Below, piece by piece: positions 43,150 through 51,923 of a stretch of 57,964 bases of DNA. The DNA comes from Streptomyces sp. AW19M42. GTDB lineage: Bacteria > Actinomycetota > Actinomycetes > Streptomycetales > Streptomycetaceae. How positions within the stretch are numbered: the stretch's first letter is position 1; each line of letters starts with the position of its first letter. The stretch is from assembly GCA_000470535.1 (NCBI GenBank), contig CBRG010000099.1:1-57964 (forward strand), given 5' to 3'. The notes under the pieces are model-generated. The model searched no databases and was not told where the DNA came from. It worked only from the letters and a program-made list of their open reading frames with translations. A program made the translations under genes and the position numbers.

Positions 43150-43908
43150 GTGGGAGCCAAAACCGGTCTGATCGTGTACGCCGACGGCGATGTACCCGGC
43201 CGACTGCGACACGTAGGCGCGGCGGACGTGGAGCGGACGTCCGCGATGATGCGGGGTCTCCATCCGGGGTGCGAGATTCAGGAGAGTGAGGGGTCCGCCC
43301 TGGACGCCGGTGTGTATCCGCCGGACGGAACCACCTATGCGGCGAGCTGGCCCGGCGTGGAGATCGTCTGCGATCGGCGCGTGATGATCAGCTCTCCGTC
43401 CCGGCTCCCCGCGCATCTCGTCGCGGCGAGTGCCGGCCGACGGCTGGTCCTGCACGCCATGCACAGCGTGATCGACTGGCTGGCGTTCGCCGTGTGGGAG
43501 GACGGCCGCCTCATCCGGTCCCTGAGCCTGGCACCGGACGACGGGATCATCGAGAACATCGGAGAGCCGCTTCCCTTCGAACGTCCCTACTGGGCCGGGA
43601 ACCGGCCGGCGGACACCATTGCGTGGCCGGGGGAGGAAGAGGAGCCGTACGCGCTGCCGTTCCACCCTCTGGAGCTCGGTGAAGAGGCGCTGCGCGCGCT
43701 GTGCGGCTTCATCCAGGAGGGCATGCCGGAGCCCGGCGATGTCGACGCGGAGAACATCGCGCTCCATGGCTTCGTCGTGCGGGGCCCGAATGGTGCCGAC
43801 CCTGCCGGGAAGGAAGGACATGAGGAGAGCAGTGGAAGTCATGGGCCGCTGCACTTCTGCACGAGGGGATCTGACGGCGTACTGATCGAGCGGAACCGTC
43901 CCTGGTAG
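43150..43908 (+). CDS. DUF6928-type protein
   Basis: The 252-residue protein begins MGAKTGLIVYADGDVPGRLR and contains PPDGTTYAASWPGVEIVCDR, HSVIDWLAFAVWEDGRLIRS and ENIGEPLPFERPYWAG. I recognise these as a conserved streptomycete family (DUF6928) of unknown function. The start GTG at 43150 follows GGGGGAGGGGCC. After about residue 215 the sequence is disordered and unlike family ends. A bidirectional terminator follows. Confidence 0.8.
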   Translation: MGAKTGLIVYADGDVPGRLRHVGAADVERTSAMMRGLHPGCEIQESEGSALDAGVYPPDGTTYAASWPGVEIVCDRRVMISSPSRLPAHLVAASAGRRLVLHAMHSVIDWLAFAVWEDGRLIRSLSLAPDDGIIENIGEPLPFERPYWAGNRPADTIAWPGEEEEPYALPFHPLELGEEALRALCGFIQEGMPEPGDVDAENIALHGFVVRGPNGADPAGKEGHEESSGSHGPLHFCTRGSDGVLIERNRPW

Positions 43909-44003
43909 AGGCCCTCCTCGGAGAGCCGGCGAGGGCGCCGATGCTGAGGCCCCGTACGGCATCGCCGCACCTTGACGGGCCCACAGAGGCCCCAGCACGG
44001 CCA

Positions 44004-44042
44004 AAGCCCCCTGCCACGCGGAGACCCGCAGGCAGGGGGCTT
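44004..44042. terminator. Bidirectional terminator between the DUF6928 gene and gpmA
   Basis: AAGCCCCCTGCC (44004-44015) pairs exactly with 44031-44042 around a 15-base loop. It lies between the two converging genes and ends 13 bases from the gpmA stop. Confidence 0.88.
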
Positions 44043-44054
44043 CTTCAGCTCTGC

Positions 44055-44816
44055 TTACTTCTTCTTGCCCTGGTTCTTCACGGCCTCGATGGCGGCCTTC
44101 GCCGCGTCCGGGTCCAGGTAGGTGCCGCCCGGCTTCAACGGGCGGAAGTCCGCGTCCAGTTCGTAGGCGAGCGGGATGCCCGTCGGGATGTTCAGGCCCG
44201 CGATGTCGGCGTCGGAGACGCCGTCGAGGTGCTTGACCAGAGCGCGGAGGCTGTTGCCGTGCGCGGCGACCAGGACCGTGCGGCCGGCCAGCAGGTCCGG
44301 GACGATGCCGTCGTACCAGTACGGCAGCATGCGGACGACGACGTCCTTGAGGCACTCCGTGCGCGGGCGCAGCTCCGGCGGGATGGTCGCGTAGCGGGGG
44401 TCGCCGCTCTGCGAGTACTCGGCGCCGTCCGCGAGCTCCGGGGGCGGGGTGTCGTACGAGCGGCGCCAGAGCATGAACTGCTCCTCGCCGAACTCGGCGA
44501 GGGTCTGGGCCTTGTCCTTGCCCTGGAGGGCGCCGTAGTGGCGCTCGTTCAGCCGCCAGGAGCGGTGCACGGGGATCCAGTGGCGGTCCGCGGCTTCCAG
44601 CGAGAGCTGGGCGGTGCGGATGGCGCGCTTCTGGAGCGAGGTGTGCACGACGTCGGGAAGCAGGCCGGCCTCCGTGAGCAGCTCACCGCCGCGGACCGCC
44701 TCCTTCTCGCCCTTCTGGGTCAGGTTGACGTCCACCCAACCGGTGAACTGGTTTGTCGCGTTCCATTCGCTCTCGCCGTGGCGGAGGAGGATCAGCTTGT
44801 ACGGTGCGTCGGCCAT
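44055..44816 (-). CDS. gpmA: 2,3-bisphosphoglycerate-dependent phosphoglycerate mutase
   Basis: The enzyme interconverts 3- and 2-phosphoglycerate in glycolysis. The 253-residue protein has [12 protein letters not shown] with the phospho-accepting His13, [17 protein letters not shown] and the second His in [17 protein letters not shown], all at normal places. Its position upstream of phoU/senX3/regX3 matches mycobacterial gpm1 (Rv0489). Confidence 0.97.
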   Translation of the reverse strand: MADAPYKLILLRHGESEWNATNQFTGWVDVNLTQKGEKEAVRGGELLTEAGLLPDVVHTSLQKRAIRTAQLSLEAADRHWIPVHRSWRLNERHYGALQGKDKAQTLAEFGEEQFMLWRRSYDTPPPELADGAEYSQSGDPRYATIPPELRPRTECLKDVVVRMLPYWYDGIVPDLLAGRTVLVAAHGNSLRALVKHLDGVSDADIAGLNIPTGIPLAYELDADFRPLKPGGTYLDPDAAKAAIEAVKNQGKKK

Positions 44817-45036
44817 GCGTCCGAGCCTAATCGAACCCGTGCGGGCCGCGCGCGCCCGGCCACAGGGCGGACAGCGGACGGACGGGGGAGCCGGGGCGGC
44901 TTGGATTGACGGCAGGCGTCAATTGAGTGGCAGGGCGGAATCCGTGGTTCGTAGTGTTCGGCTCGGTGGCGGGCCCGGGACTGGCGGGTCTCTCGCCGCC
45001 GCCGATCCGAATCCTTACGTCCCGGGGGGAACCCGC

Positions 45037-46326
45037 ATGTCTGTCGCCGCTCTCAGGCGGGCCACCCGCGACACCGTCTCCGGGCTCCCCAGGGAGTTCT
45101 GGTGGCTGTGGACCAGCACCCTGGTCAACCGGCTCGGGGCGTTCGTCGCCACGTTCATGGCCCTGTACCTGACCCTGGACCGGGGCTACTCGGCCTCGTA
45201 CGCCGGGCTGGTCGCCGCCCTGCACGGGCTCGGCGGGGTCGTCTCCTCGCTCGGGGCCGGAGTGATGGCCGACCTGTTCGGGCGGCGGCCGACGATGCTG
45301 GTCGCGCAGGTTTCGACGGCCGTCTCGGTGGCCGTGCTCGGTTTCATGGTCCATCCGGTGGCCATCGCGGGTGTCGCCTTCTTCGTCGGCATGTCGAGCA
45401 ACGCCTCGCGGCCCGCCGTGCAGGCGATGATCGCCGACATCGTCCCGGCGAAGGACCGGGTCCGGGCCTTCTCGCTCAACTACTGGGCGATCAATCTGGG
45501 CTTCGCGGTCTCCTCGGCCGGGGCCGGGTTCATCGCGGAGTACAGCTATCTCGCCGGCTTCGTCGGTGAGGCCCTGATGACCCTGTTCTGCGCGGTCGTC
45601 GTCTTCATGAAGGTGCCGGAGTCCCGCCCGGAGAAGGCCGCCGCGCGCACCGGGGCCGGTGCGTCGGGCGGCTCGGACAACGACGACGTACGGCTCGGCA
45701 CCGTGCTGCGCGACGGGCGGTTCATGGGGGTCGTCGGGCTGTCCTTCGTCATCGCCCTGATCTTCCAGCAGGGGTACGTGGGGCTGCCGGTGGCCATGGG
45801 GACGGACGGGTTCAGCAGCTCCGACTTCGGTACCGCCATCGCCGTCAACGGCGTGCTCATCGTGGTTCTCCAGATCCCGGTCACCCGCTTCATCCAGGAC
45901 CGCGACCCGCGCCGGCTGCTCATCGTGTCGTCGCTGCTGGCGGGGTACGGATTCGGGCTGACCGCGTTCGCCGGGTCGGTCGCCGTGTACGCGCTGACGA
46001 TCTGCGTGTGGACCGTCGCCGAGATCGTCAACGCGCCCGTGCAGAACGGCTTGGTCGTCCAGCTCTCCCCGGCCCACGGGCGGGGCCGCTACCAGGGCAT
46101 GTACACGCTCTCCTGGGCCGCCGCCGCGCTGGTCGCCCCGCTGCTGTCCGGGGTGGTCATCGACCATTTCGGGGCCGGGTGGCTCTGGGGGATGTGCGCG
46201 GTCTTGGGCACCGTCGCGGCCCTCGGGTACCGGCTGCTGATGCGGAACCTGCCGCAGCCGGGCGTGACGGTGGAGAGCGGGCACAGCAGCACCGTTGCGG
46301 AGCCCGCCGCCGAGCAGCCCGCCTGA
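45037..46326 (+). CDS. MFS transporter (MdtH/YfcJ-like, 12 helices)
   Basis: The 429-residue protein has 12 predicted helices. The MFS signature after helix 2 is GVMADLFGRRPTMLVAQVST, and SLNYWAINLGFAVSSAGAGF follows in helices 4-5, a pattern of MDR-type MFS exporters. A hydrophilic loop (about 190-215) separates the halves. The ATG at 45037 follows CGGGGGGA; the open frame upstream overlaps gpmA antisense. The substrate is unknown. A terminator hairpin closes the gene. Confidence 0.88.
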   Translation: MSVAALRRATRDTVSGLPREFWWLWTSTLVNRLGAFVATFMALYLTLDRGYSASYAGLVAALHGLGGVVSSLGAGVMADLFGRRPTMLVAQVSTAVSVAVLGFMVHPVAIAGVAFFVGMSSNASRPAVQAMIADIVPAKDRVRAFSLNYWAINLGFAVSSAGAGFIAEYSYLAGFVGEALMTLFCAVVVFMKVPESRPEKAAARTGAGASGGSDNDDVRLGTVLRDGRFMGVVGLSFVIALIFQQGYVGLPVAMGTDGFSSSDFGTAIAVNGVLIVVLQIPVTRFIQDRDPRRLLIVSSLLAGYGFGLTAFAGSVAVYALTICVWTVAEIVNAPVQNGLVVQLSPAHGRGRYQGMYTLSWAAAALVAPLLSGVVIDHFGAGWLWGMCAVLGTVAALGYRLLMRNLPQPGVTVESGHSSTVAEPAAEQPA

Positions 46327-46352
46327 CCCGGGCCGCCTGACCCGGACGGCCC

Positions 46353-46390
46353 AACGCGGTGGGCGCCCCGCACCGGGGGCCCACCGCGTT
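46353..46390. terminator. Terminator between the MFS gene and the cysteine-rich gene
   Basis: AACGCGGTGGGC (46353-46364) is exactly complementary to 46379-46390, and the loop contains a further GC stem. It lies between converging genes and probably serves both. Confidence 0.85.
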
Positions 46391-46399
46391 CCGCGTCCG

Positions 46400-46549
46400 T
46401 CAGCCCGAGCAGCCGCCGCACTGGCACGGCGCTCCGGACTGGCATCCGCACCCGCAGCCCGAGCCGCATCCGCAGGCACCGAGGACGGCTCCCCGCGTGA
46501 CGTCGGCGGATGTCTCCTGCTGGGGTTCGGTCGTGGGGGAATCGGCCAT
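46400..46549 (-). CDS. 49-residue cysteine-rich protein, metallothionein-like
   Basis: A strong GAGGAGGA ribosome-binding site precedes ATG 46549. The peptide has a hydrophilic first half (MADSPTTEPQQETSADVTRG). In the second half, eight cysteines fall within residues 26-47, in CGCGSGCGCGCQSG and PCQCGGCSG. Spacing is mostly C-x-C, as in metal-thiolate proteins. A role in metal or redox buffering is inferred from composition only. Confidence 0.75.
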   Translation of the reverse strand: MADSPTTEPQQETSADVTRGAVLGACGCGSGCGCGCQSGAPCQCGGCSG

Positions 46550-46729
46550 GGTTCCTCCTCAAGGCGTACGACAGGGCCGCACGCCCGCACGGGGCCCACG
46601 ACCGGGGCGTACGGACAAGTCGTGCCGCCCCACCCCATTGCATGCCCACCCGGGCAGGCGCATCAACGGCGCACGTGCGCAGGAACGCATGTACGAGAAA
46701 ACGCGCCGTCGTACGCCCGTTGCCTCCCG

Positions 46730-47407
46730 CTACGCGCCCTCCACCGGCGCCGCCTGCTGGATCTCGTCCGCGTGCTCGCCCGTCACCAGGTACACGACGC
46801 GCTTGGCCACCGACACGGCGTGGTCGGCGAACCGCTCGTAGTAGCGGCCCAGCAGCGTCACGTCGACGGCCGTCTCGATGCCGTGCTTCCAGCGGTCGTC
46901 CATCAGGTGCTGGAACAGCGTGCGGTGCAGCAGGTCCATCTCGTCGTCGTCCTGCTCCAGCTGGAGCGCCAGATCGACGTCCTTGGTGATGATCACCTCG
47001 GCGGCCTTGGCCATCAGGCGCTGCGCCAGCTGCCCCATCTCCAGGATGGTGGCGTGCAGGTCGTGCGGCACCGCCGCCTGCGGAAAGCGCAGGCGGGCCA
47101 GCTTGGCGACGTGCTGGGCGAGGTCGCCCGAGCGCTCCAGGTCGGCGCTCATCCGGAGCGAGGTCACCACGATCCGCAGGTCCGTGGCCACGGGCTGCTG
47201 GCGGGCCAGCAGCGCGATGGCCCTGGCCTCCAGGTCGTGCTGGAGATCGTCGACCTTCTGGTCCGCGGCGATCACCGTCTCCGCGAGCTTGAGATCGGCA
47301 TCGAGCATGGACGTCGTCGCCCGGCCGATCGCCGACCCGACGAGCCTGGCCATCTCGACCAGCCCCTCGCCGATCGAGTCGAGTTCCTCGTGGTACGCGT
47401 CACGCAT
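46730..47407 (-). CDS. phoU: PhoU, phosphate-signalling negative regulator
   Basis: The 225-residue protein is two PhoU three-helix repeats (EGLVEMARLVGSAIGRATTS and the second from about 115), with metal-site motifs ERSGDLAQH and ERFADHAVS. PhoU links the Pst phosphate transporter to the PhoR kinase. The start ATG at 47407 follows GAGAGGGA. It is divergent from the kinase gene with a PHO-box-like repeat between them, so it is probably part of the Pho regulon. Confidence 0.95.
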   Translation of the reverse strand: MRDAYHEELDSIGEGLVEMARLVGSAIGRATTSMLDADLKLAETVIAADQKVDDLQHDLEARAIALLARQQPVATDLRIVVTSLRMSADLERSGDLAQHVAKLARLRFPQAAVPHDLHATILEMGQLAQRLMAKAAEVIITKDVDLALQLEQDDDEMDLLHRTLFQHLMDDRWKHGIETAVDVTLLGRYYERFADHAVSVAKRVVYLVTGEHADEIQQAAPVEGA

Positions 47408-47499
47408 GGGAAGTCCCTCTCCAGTCCTTAACCGAGGCCGGGGCCAGCTCTGAACCCCACGTTGCCACCGTGACGGCCGTACGCGTCGGGTTCCGACCG

Positions 47500-47532
47500 G
47501 CCAAGTGAACCGGTGCTTGCTCCTCGGTGAAC
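47500..47532 (-). promoter_or_regulatory. PHO box upstream of phoU
   Basis: On the minus strand GTTCACCGAGG and GTTCACTTGGC occur exactly 22 bases apart (two 11-bp units with one degenerate unit between). This is the direct-repeat structure bound by PhoP, whose unit is close to GTTCACCCGGC. The site lies in the phoU-phoR intergenic region, consistent with autoregulation. Confidence 0.7.
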
Positions 47533-47605
47533 TCTGGGCGACGAGTGTTCGAGTAGGCACTCGGATGGCTGGGAGAGTGTCCGCCTGGCCGCATAACCTG
47601 GAGCT

Positions 47606-48880
47606 ATGGACGTGAACGCGGCGGTCGCCGCAGCTGCAGCGATCGCCGGGCTGTGTACCGGTGTGATCGCGATGCTGGCGTTCCGCTGGAGCGAGCGCGA
47701 CCAGAAGAAGCCGACGCGTACCTCCCTGCGGCCCGACAGCGATACCCCCCTGCCCCCCGGGGTCGACACGGTCCTGTCCGTGCTCAGCTCCTCCGCCGTC
47801 GTGCTCGACGAGAGCGACAGCGTCGTCAAGGCCAGCTCCGCCGCGTACGCGCTGGGGCTGGTCAGGGGCGGGCGGCTCGCCGTCGAACCGATGCTGAACA
47901 TGGCCAGGGACACCCGTCGGGACGGCGAGATACGCCAGGTCGAGCTGGACCTCCCGAGACGCGGTACCGGCCGGGGCGAGGCCCTTGCGGTCTCCGCCCG
48001 GGTCGCCCCGCTGGGTTCCCGGCTGGTGCTGCTGCTGGTCGAGGACCTCACGGAGGCCCGCCGCATCGAGGCGGTACGGCGCGACTTCGTCGCCAACGTC
48101 AGCCACGAGCTCAAGACCCCGACCGGAGCGCTCTCCCTGCTCTCGGAGGCCGTGATGGACGCCTCCGACGACCCGGAGGCGGTGGAACGGTTCGCGGGCC
48201 GGATGCAGATCGAGGCGACCCGGCTCACCAACCTCGTACAGGAACTCATCGACCTCTCCCGGGTGCAGAACGACGACCCGCTGGAGGACGCGGAACCGGT
48301 CCGGGTGGACGAACTGGTGGCGGAGGCCATCGACCGCTGCCGGCAGCAGGCCGGCTCCAAGCAGATCACCATGGCCGCGGGCGGCACCGCAGAGCTCCGC
48401 ATCTGGGGCAACCGGGGCCAGCTCGCCGCCGCTCTCGGCAACCTTGTCGAGAACGCCGTCAACTACAGCCCCGCCCGCACCCGCGTCGGCATCGCCGTCC
48501 GCCGGGTGGCCATGTCCGGCGGGGACGAGATCGAGATAGCCGTGACCGACCAGGGCTTCGGCATCTCGGAGAAGGACCGCGAGCGGGTCTTCGAACGCTT
48601 CTACCGCGTCGACCCGGCCCGCTCACGGGCCACCGGTGGCACCGGCCTCGGCCTCGCCATCGTCAAGCACGTGGCCGCCTCGCACGGCGGGGAGGTCACC
48701 GTCTGGAGCTCGGAGGGACAGGGCTCCACCTTCACCCTGCGGCTGCCCGAAGCGGGCGCCGTGAGGGAACGGGACCGCACATCAGGCGGATCGCTCATCG
48801 TCAACGGCGACGAGGGGCCCTACCCGGCCGCCGCCCCCGACACTCTTGATTCATTCCCTGCCCCGGAGGCTCTTCCGTGA
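47606..48880 (+). CDS. phoR: PhoR (SenX3-like) sensor histidine kinase
   Basis: The 424-residue protein has one N-terminal membrane helix (about 4-26) and a PAS-like region (55-145). The HisKA box FVANVSHELKTPTGAL has phospho-accepting His167. The ATPase N (NLVENAVNYS), G1 (DQGFGISE) and G2 (GGTGLGLAI) boxes follow. It phosphorylates PhoP when phosphate is scarce. The family and order equal mycobacterial senX3-regX3. Its stop overlaps the phoP start by four bases. Confidence 0.95.
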   Translation: MDVNAAVAAAAAIAGLCTGVIAMLAFRWSERDQKKPTRTSLRPDSDTPLPPGVDTVLSVLSSSAVVLDESDSVVKASSAAYALGLVRGGRLAVEPMLNMARDTRRDGEIRQVELDLPRRGTGRGEALAVSARVAPLGSRLVLLLVEDLTEARRIEAVRRDFVANVSHELKTPTGALSLLSEAVMDASDDPEAVERFAGRMQIEATRLTNLVQELIDLSRVQNDDPLEDAEPVRVDELVAEAIDRCRQQAGSKQITMAAGGTAELRIWGNRGQLAAALGNLVENAVNYSPARTRVGIAVRRVAMSGGDEIEIAVTDQGFGISEKDRERVFERFYRVDPARSRATGGTGLGLAIVKHVAASHGGEVTVWSSEGQGSTFTLRLPEAGAVRERDRTSGGSLIVNGDEGPYPAAAPDTLDSFPAPEALP

Positions 48881-49557
48881 CCCGAGTGCTTGTCGTCGAG
48901 GATGAGGAATCCTTCAGCGACGTCCTGTCCTACATGCTCCGCAAGGAAGGCTTCGAGGTCGCCATCGCGGCCACGGGTCCCGACGGCCTGGACGAGTTCG
49001 AGCGCAACGGCGCCGACCTCGTGCTGCTCGACCTGATGCTGCCCGGACTGCCCGGCACCGAGGTCTGCCGGCAGCTGCGCAGCAAGTCCAACGTCCCCGT
49101 GATCATGGTCACGGCCAAGGACAGCGAGATCGACAAGGTCGTCGGCCTGGAAATAGGAGCCGACGACTATGTGACAAAGCCTTTCTCCTCGCGTGAGCTC
49201 GTCGCCCGTATCCGCGCGGTGCTGCGCCGCCGAGGGGAGCCGGAGGAGGTCAGTCCGGCCGCTCTGGAGGCCGGCCCGGTCCGGATGGACGTGGACCGCC
49301 ACGTCGTCACCGTCTCCGGCGGCAAGGTCGACCTCCCGCTCAAGGAGTTCGACCTGCTGGAGATGCTGCTGCGCAACGCCGGACGGGTACTGACCCGGAT
49401 GCAGCTGATCGACCGGGTCTGGGGCGCCGACTACGTGGGCGACACCAAGACGCTCGACGTCCACGTCAAGCGGCTGCGCGCCAAGATCGAGCCCGACCCG
49501 GGCGCGCCGAGGTTCCTGGTGACGGTGCGGGGCCTCGGGTACAAGTTCGAGCCGTAG
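48877..49557 (+). CDS. phoP: PhoP (RegX3-like) response regulator
   Basis: The 226-residue protein is an OmpR-class regulator. The receiver domain has Asp52 (LVLLDLMLPG) and Lys102 (VTKPFSS). The winged-helix domain contains LPLKEFDLLEMLLRNAGRVL and TKTLDVHVKRLRAKIE. It activates phosphate-scavenging genes and represses others through PHO boxes. The GTG start at 48877 overlaps the phoR stop, which couples translation. A very strong terminator follows. Confidence 0.96.
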   Translation: MTRVLVVEDEESFSDVLSYMLRKEGFEVAIAATGPDGLDEFERNGADLVLLDLMLPGLPGTEVCRQLRSKSNVPVIMVTAKDSEIDKVVGLEIGADDYVTKPFSSRELVARIRAVLRRRGEPEEVSPAALEAGPVRMDVDRHVVTVSGGKVDLPLKEFDLLEMLLRNAGRVLTRMQLIDRVWGADYVGDTKTLDVHVKRLRAKIEPDPGAPRFLVTVRGLGYKFEP

Positions 49558-49593
49558 ACCGGCCCGCTGCCCGCCGAGGGCGATCGCTACATA

Positions 49594-49632
49594 CGGCTGA
49601 GGCGCCTCCCGGGCGGGGAGGCGCCTCAGCCG
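49594..49632 (+). terminator. Very strong terminator after phoP
   Basis: A perfect 17-bp stem (49594-49610 with 49616-49632) closes on a five-base loop. It lies between converging phoP and the lipoprotein gene and probably ends both. Confidence 0.92.
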
Positions 49633-49658
49633 TGTGCGCGCTTACGCGTGCTCGCGTG

Positions 49659-50351
49659 TCAGGTGTTCGGCTGCGCCGAGTCGGACGCCGCGTCGGTCGG
49701 GGTGGTCGTGTCCTCCGAGGAGGCCGCCCCGCTGGGGGTGCCCGACGGGGAGCCCGGGGTCTCCCCCGTGGCCGAGCCGGAGGGCGTCGCGTCGGCCGAG
49801 GGGGACGCCGTCGCGTCCGCGTTCGGCTGCTCCGGGAGCGCGCTGGGGCCGAAGCCCTTGAAGTAGCTGGTGGCCGGGACGACGGTGGCACCCAGCGGGA
49901 TGTCGCCGGACTCGCTGAACTTGAAGACCAGGTTCTGGACGTTGCCGTTCTGCGCGGCCTCGCTGCCGTTCTCGATCACGGCGGCCGCGTTGTCCTTGCC
50001 GCCGAGCACCACCCGGCCGCCGGCCGGTACGACGACCGGACCCGTGCCCTTGGCGGCGTGGAGCCGTACGGACGCGCTGGTGCCGGTCAGCGCGATGGCG
50101 TTGAGGGTCTCCGGCTTGGTGCCGTTGTTGAACAGCGTGGCGATCACGACGGCCGGGCCCTTGGCGCCGAGTTTCGGCTGGGTGACGACATTGGCGTTCT
50201 GGATCTTGATGGTGCCGACCGAGGTGGCGGCGTTGTCAGGCCTGACTTCGAGCGTCTGCGCGTTCTTGCCCGCACCACATGCGGAGAGCGCGGCGATCGA
50301 GAACGCGATGGCGGTGGCGGCGAGAGCGCCGTGTCGAAGGCTGCGGCTCAC
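49659..50351 (-). CDS. Lipoprotein with Ig-like domain and disordered tail
   Basis: The 230-residue protein has a lipoprotein signal (LRHGALAATAIAFSIAALSA then Cys25). A beta-sandwich of about 120 residues follows (VGTIKIQNANVVTQPKLGAK, VVVIATLFNNGT, GATVVPATSYFKGFG), resembling DUF461/copper-chaperone-like lipoproteins. The last 55 residues are Ser/Thr/Pro/Ala/Asp-rich. The His/Met ligands of PCu(A)C copper chaperones are not evident, so metal binding is doubtful. The start is GTG 50351. Confidence 0.8.
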   Translation of the reverse strand: MSRSLRHGALAATAIAFSIAALSACGAGKNAQTLEVRPDNAATSVGTIKIQNANVVTQPKLGAKGPAVVIATLFNNGTKPETLNAIALTGTSASVRLHAAKGTGPVVVPAGGRVVLGGKDNAAAVIENGSEAAQNGNVQNLVFKFSESGDIPLGATVVPATSYFKGFGPSALPEQPNADATASPSADATPSGSATGETPGSPSGTPSGAASSEDTTTPTDAASDSAQPNT

Positions 50352-50984
50352 GGCGGGGGCAACTCCTTGAACGAGCGGACTTACGGACGGGGTCGGGCGA
50401 GTCGTGTCGAAGTCGCCCCAAGCGGTGTGACAGCGGTCAGGTTACCGAGCCGTCGTCCCCGCCCCGCACCCGACCCGCCCCCCGGCCTCACCGGGGATCG
50501 CGGGCCGGCCCGGGGCTGATGATTCGCAAGCCGTTCACATAACGCGCTTGATCAATTCCGCCGGACGTTCGGCGGCGCTTCCCGCGCGAGTTCCACCGGC
50601 CTTGACGTGCCCCGGCGCATTCATTGCGGATAATCCACGCGACATCCACGCGACGGCCGAACGTTGATCAATTTCATTGGGCATCGACACTTACCGCCGT
50701 ACGGGTGATCGATCCTCGAACGGAGTACGGAAAGTTCACCATCCTGAACCCGGCAAAACGGGACGTTAGGTCCCTTCCGAGCAAGTTCCGGCGGGTGTAA
50801 CGTCCGCGTTTCTCCTCCCCCGTGCAGCGCCTCCGACCTGCGAATACCGTCCCCGATGCGCCTTCCGCAGCACGTACGTGTTGCAGTTGTCAAGCCCCGA
50901 GATATGCCCTGACCTGCGAAAACGCCATTCAGGAGAAGCAGTTCTCGTGTTACTCTTGATAGCCACGGAAGGGGTACCTGTCAC
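50352..50984. other. Long gene-free region upstream of carD
   Basis: These 633 bases hold no supported gene. They must contain the divergent lipoprotein promoter and the carD promoter and leader. Parts are unusually AT-rich for the window, for example 50540-50560, 50620-50680 and 50940-50965. TTGATCAATT occurs twice (50548-50557 and 50664-50673). I cannot place the carD promoter with confidence. Confidence 0.5.
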
Positions 50985-51467
50985 ATGACGTTCAAGGTTG
51001 GCGACACCGTGGTCTATCCCCATCACGGGGCCGCGCTGATCGAGGCTATCGAAACTCGCCAGATCAAAGGCGTGGACAAGACCTACTTGGTGCTCAAGGT
51101 CGCTCAGGGCGACTTGACGGTGCGTGTACCGGCGGACAATGCGGAGTTCGTCGGTGTGCGTGACGTAGTCGGTCAGGAAGGGCTGGACCGGGTCTTCGAG
51201 GTGCTGCGCGCGCCGTATGCCGAAGAGCCGACGAACTGGTCCCGACGCTACAAGGCAAATCTCGAAAAGCTCGCCTCCGGCGATGTCATCAAGGTCGCGG
51301 AAGTGGTTCGTGACCTGTGGCGTCGTGAGCGTGAGCGCGGACTCTCCGCAGGTGAGAAGCGCATGCTCGCCAAGGCTCGCCAGATCCTGGTGAGTGAGCT
51401 CGCCCTCGCGGAGAACACCAACGAGGACAAGGCCGAGGCTCTGCTCGACGAGGTCCTCGCGTCCTGA
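50985..51467 (+). CDS. carD: CarD-family RNA polymerase-binding regulator
   Basis: CarD binds the RNA polymerase beta subunit and stabilises open complexes at rRNA and other promoters. The 160-residue protein begins with the Tudor-like RNAP-interaction domain ([20 protein letters not shown], about 1-60). A helical DNA-binding domain follows ([40 protein letters not shown]), containing the conserved Trp of NWSRR used in upstream-fork contact. Length and start agree with mycobacterial CarD. Confidence 0.97.
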   Translation: MTFKVGDTVVYPHHGAALIEAIETRQIKGVDKTYLVLKVAQGDLTVRVPADNAEFVGVRDVVGQEGLDRVFEVLRAPYAEEPTNWSRRYKANLEKLASGDVIKVAEVVRDLWRRERERGLSAGEKRMLAKARQILVSELALAENTNEDKAEALLDEVLAS

Positions 51468-51522
51468 AGTGCTCGTGTCTGATGTCTGAACCGTCTCGCA
51501 CCGGTCCGAGACGTAAATAATG

Positions 51523-51578
51523 TGCCGCAGTGCCCGCTGACCAGCCGTCCGAACGGCCTGTCGTCGGGCACTGCGGCA
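51523..51578 (+). terminator. Compound hairpin after carD
   Basis: TGCCGCAGTGCCCG (51523-51536) pairs perfectly with 51565-51578. The 28-base loop contains its own small hairpin (GCCGT/ACGGC). It starts 55 bases after the carD stop and probably terminates carD. Confidence 0.75.
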
Positions 51579-51923
51579 TGTCCGGACATGGCTTCCGAGC
51601 GCCCGACTGCGGATTTCGGACGCGCGGATTCCGGCCACATTCCGGATTCCGGGCACAGGGACGCCGATGGGCGAGGCCCAGGTGTCCCGGATGTTGTTCT
51701 CGATGCGCCGATGCGTTGGCTTCGACGACGATCCCCCGGTACTTTGCTCGCGATCTTGTGAAGTCGACGTGTCAGGCCGATCCCGAGCGGCCGGTGCGGT
51801 CCTCGTCTCGCCCGGGGTCACGGAAAGGGTCCCGGTCGAGTCATGGCGTAGCGCCCGGCTCGATTGAGGCCATACCCACGTCGGCCGTGGAGACAAACAT
51901 GCCGATGCTTCGGAGTGCAACCG
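51579..51923. other. Gene-free region upstream of ispD
   Basis: No gene is supported in these 345 bases. There are short direct repeats of CGGATTCCGG type at 51620-51660. The ispD promoter is expected here but is not resolved. Confidence 0.45.
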
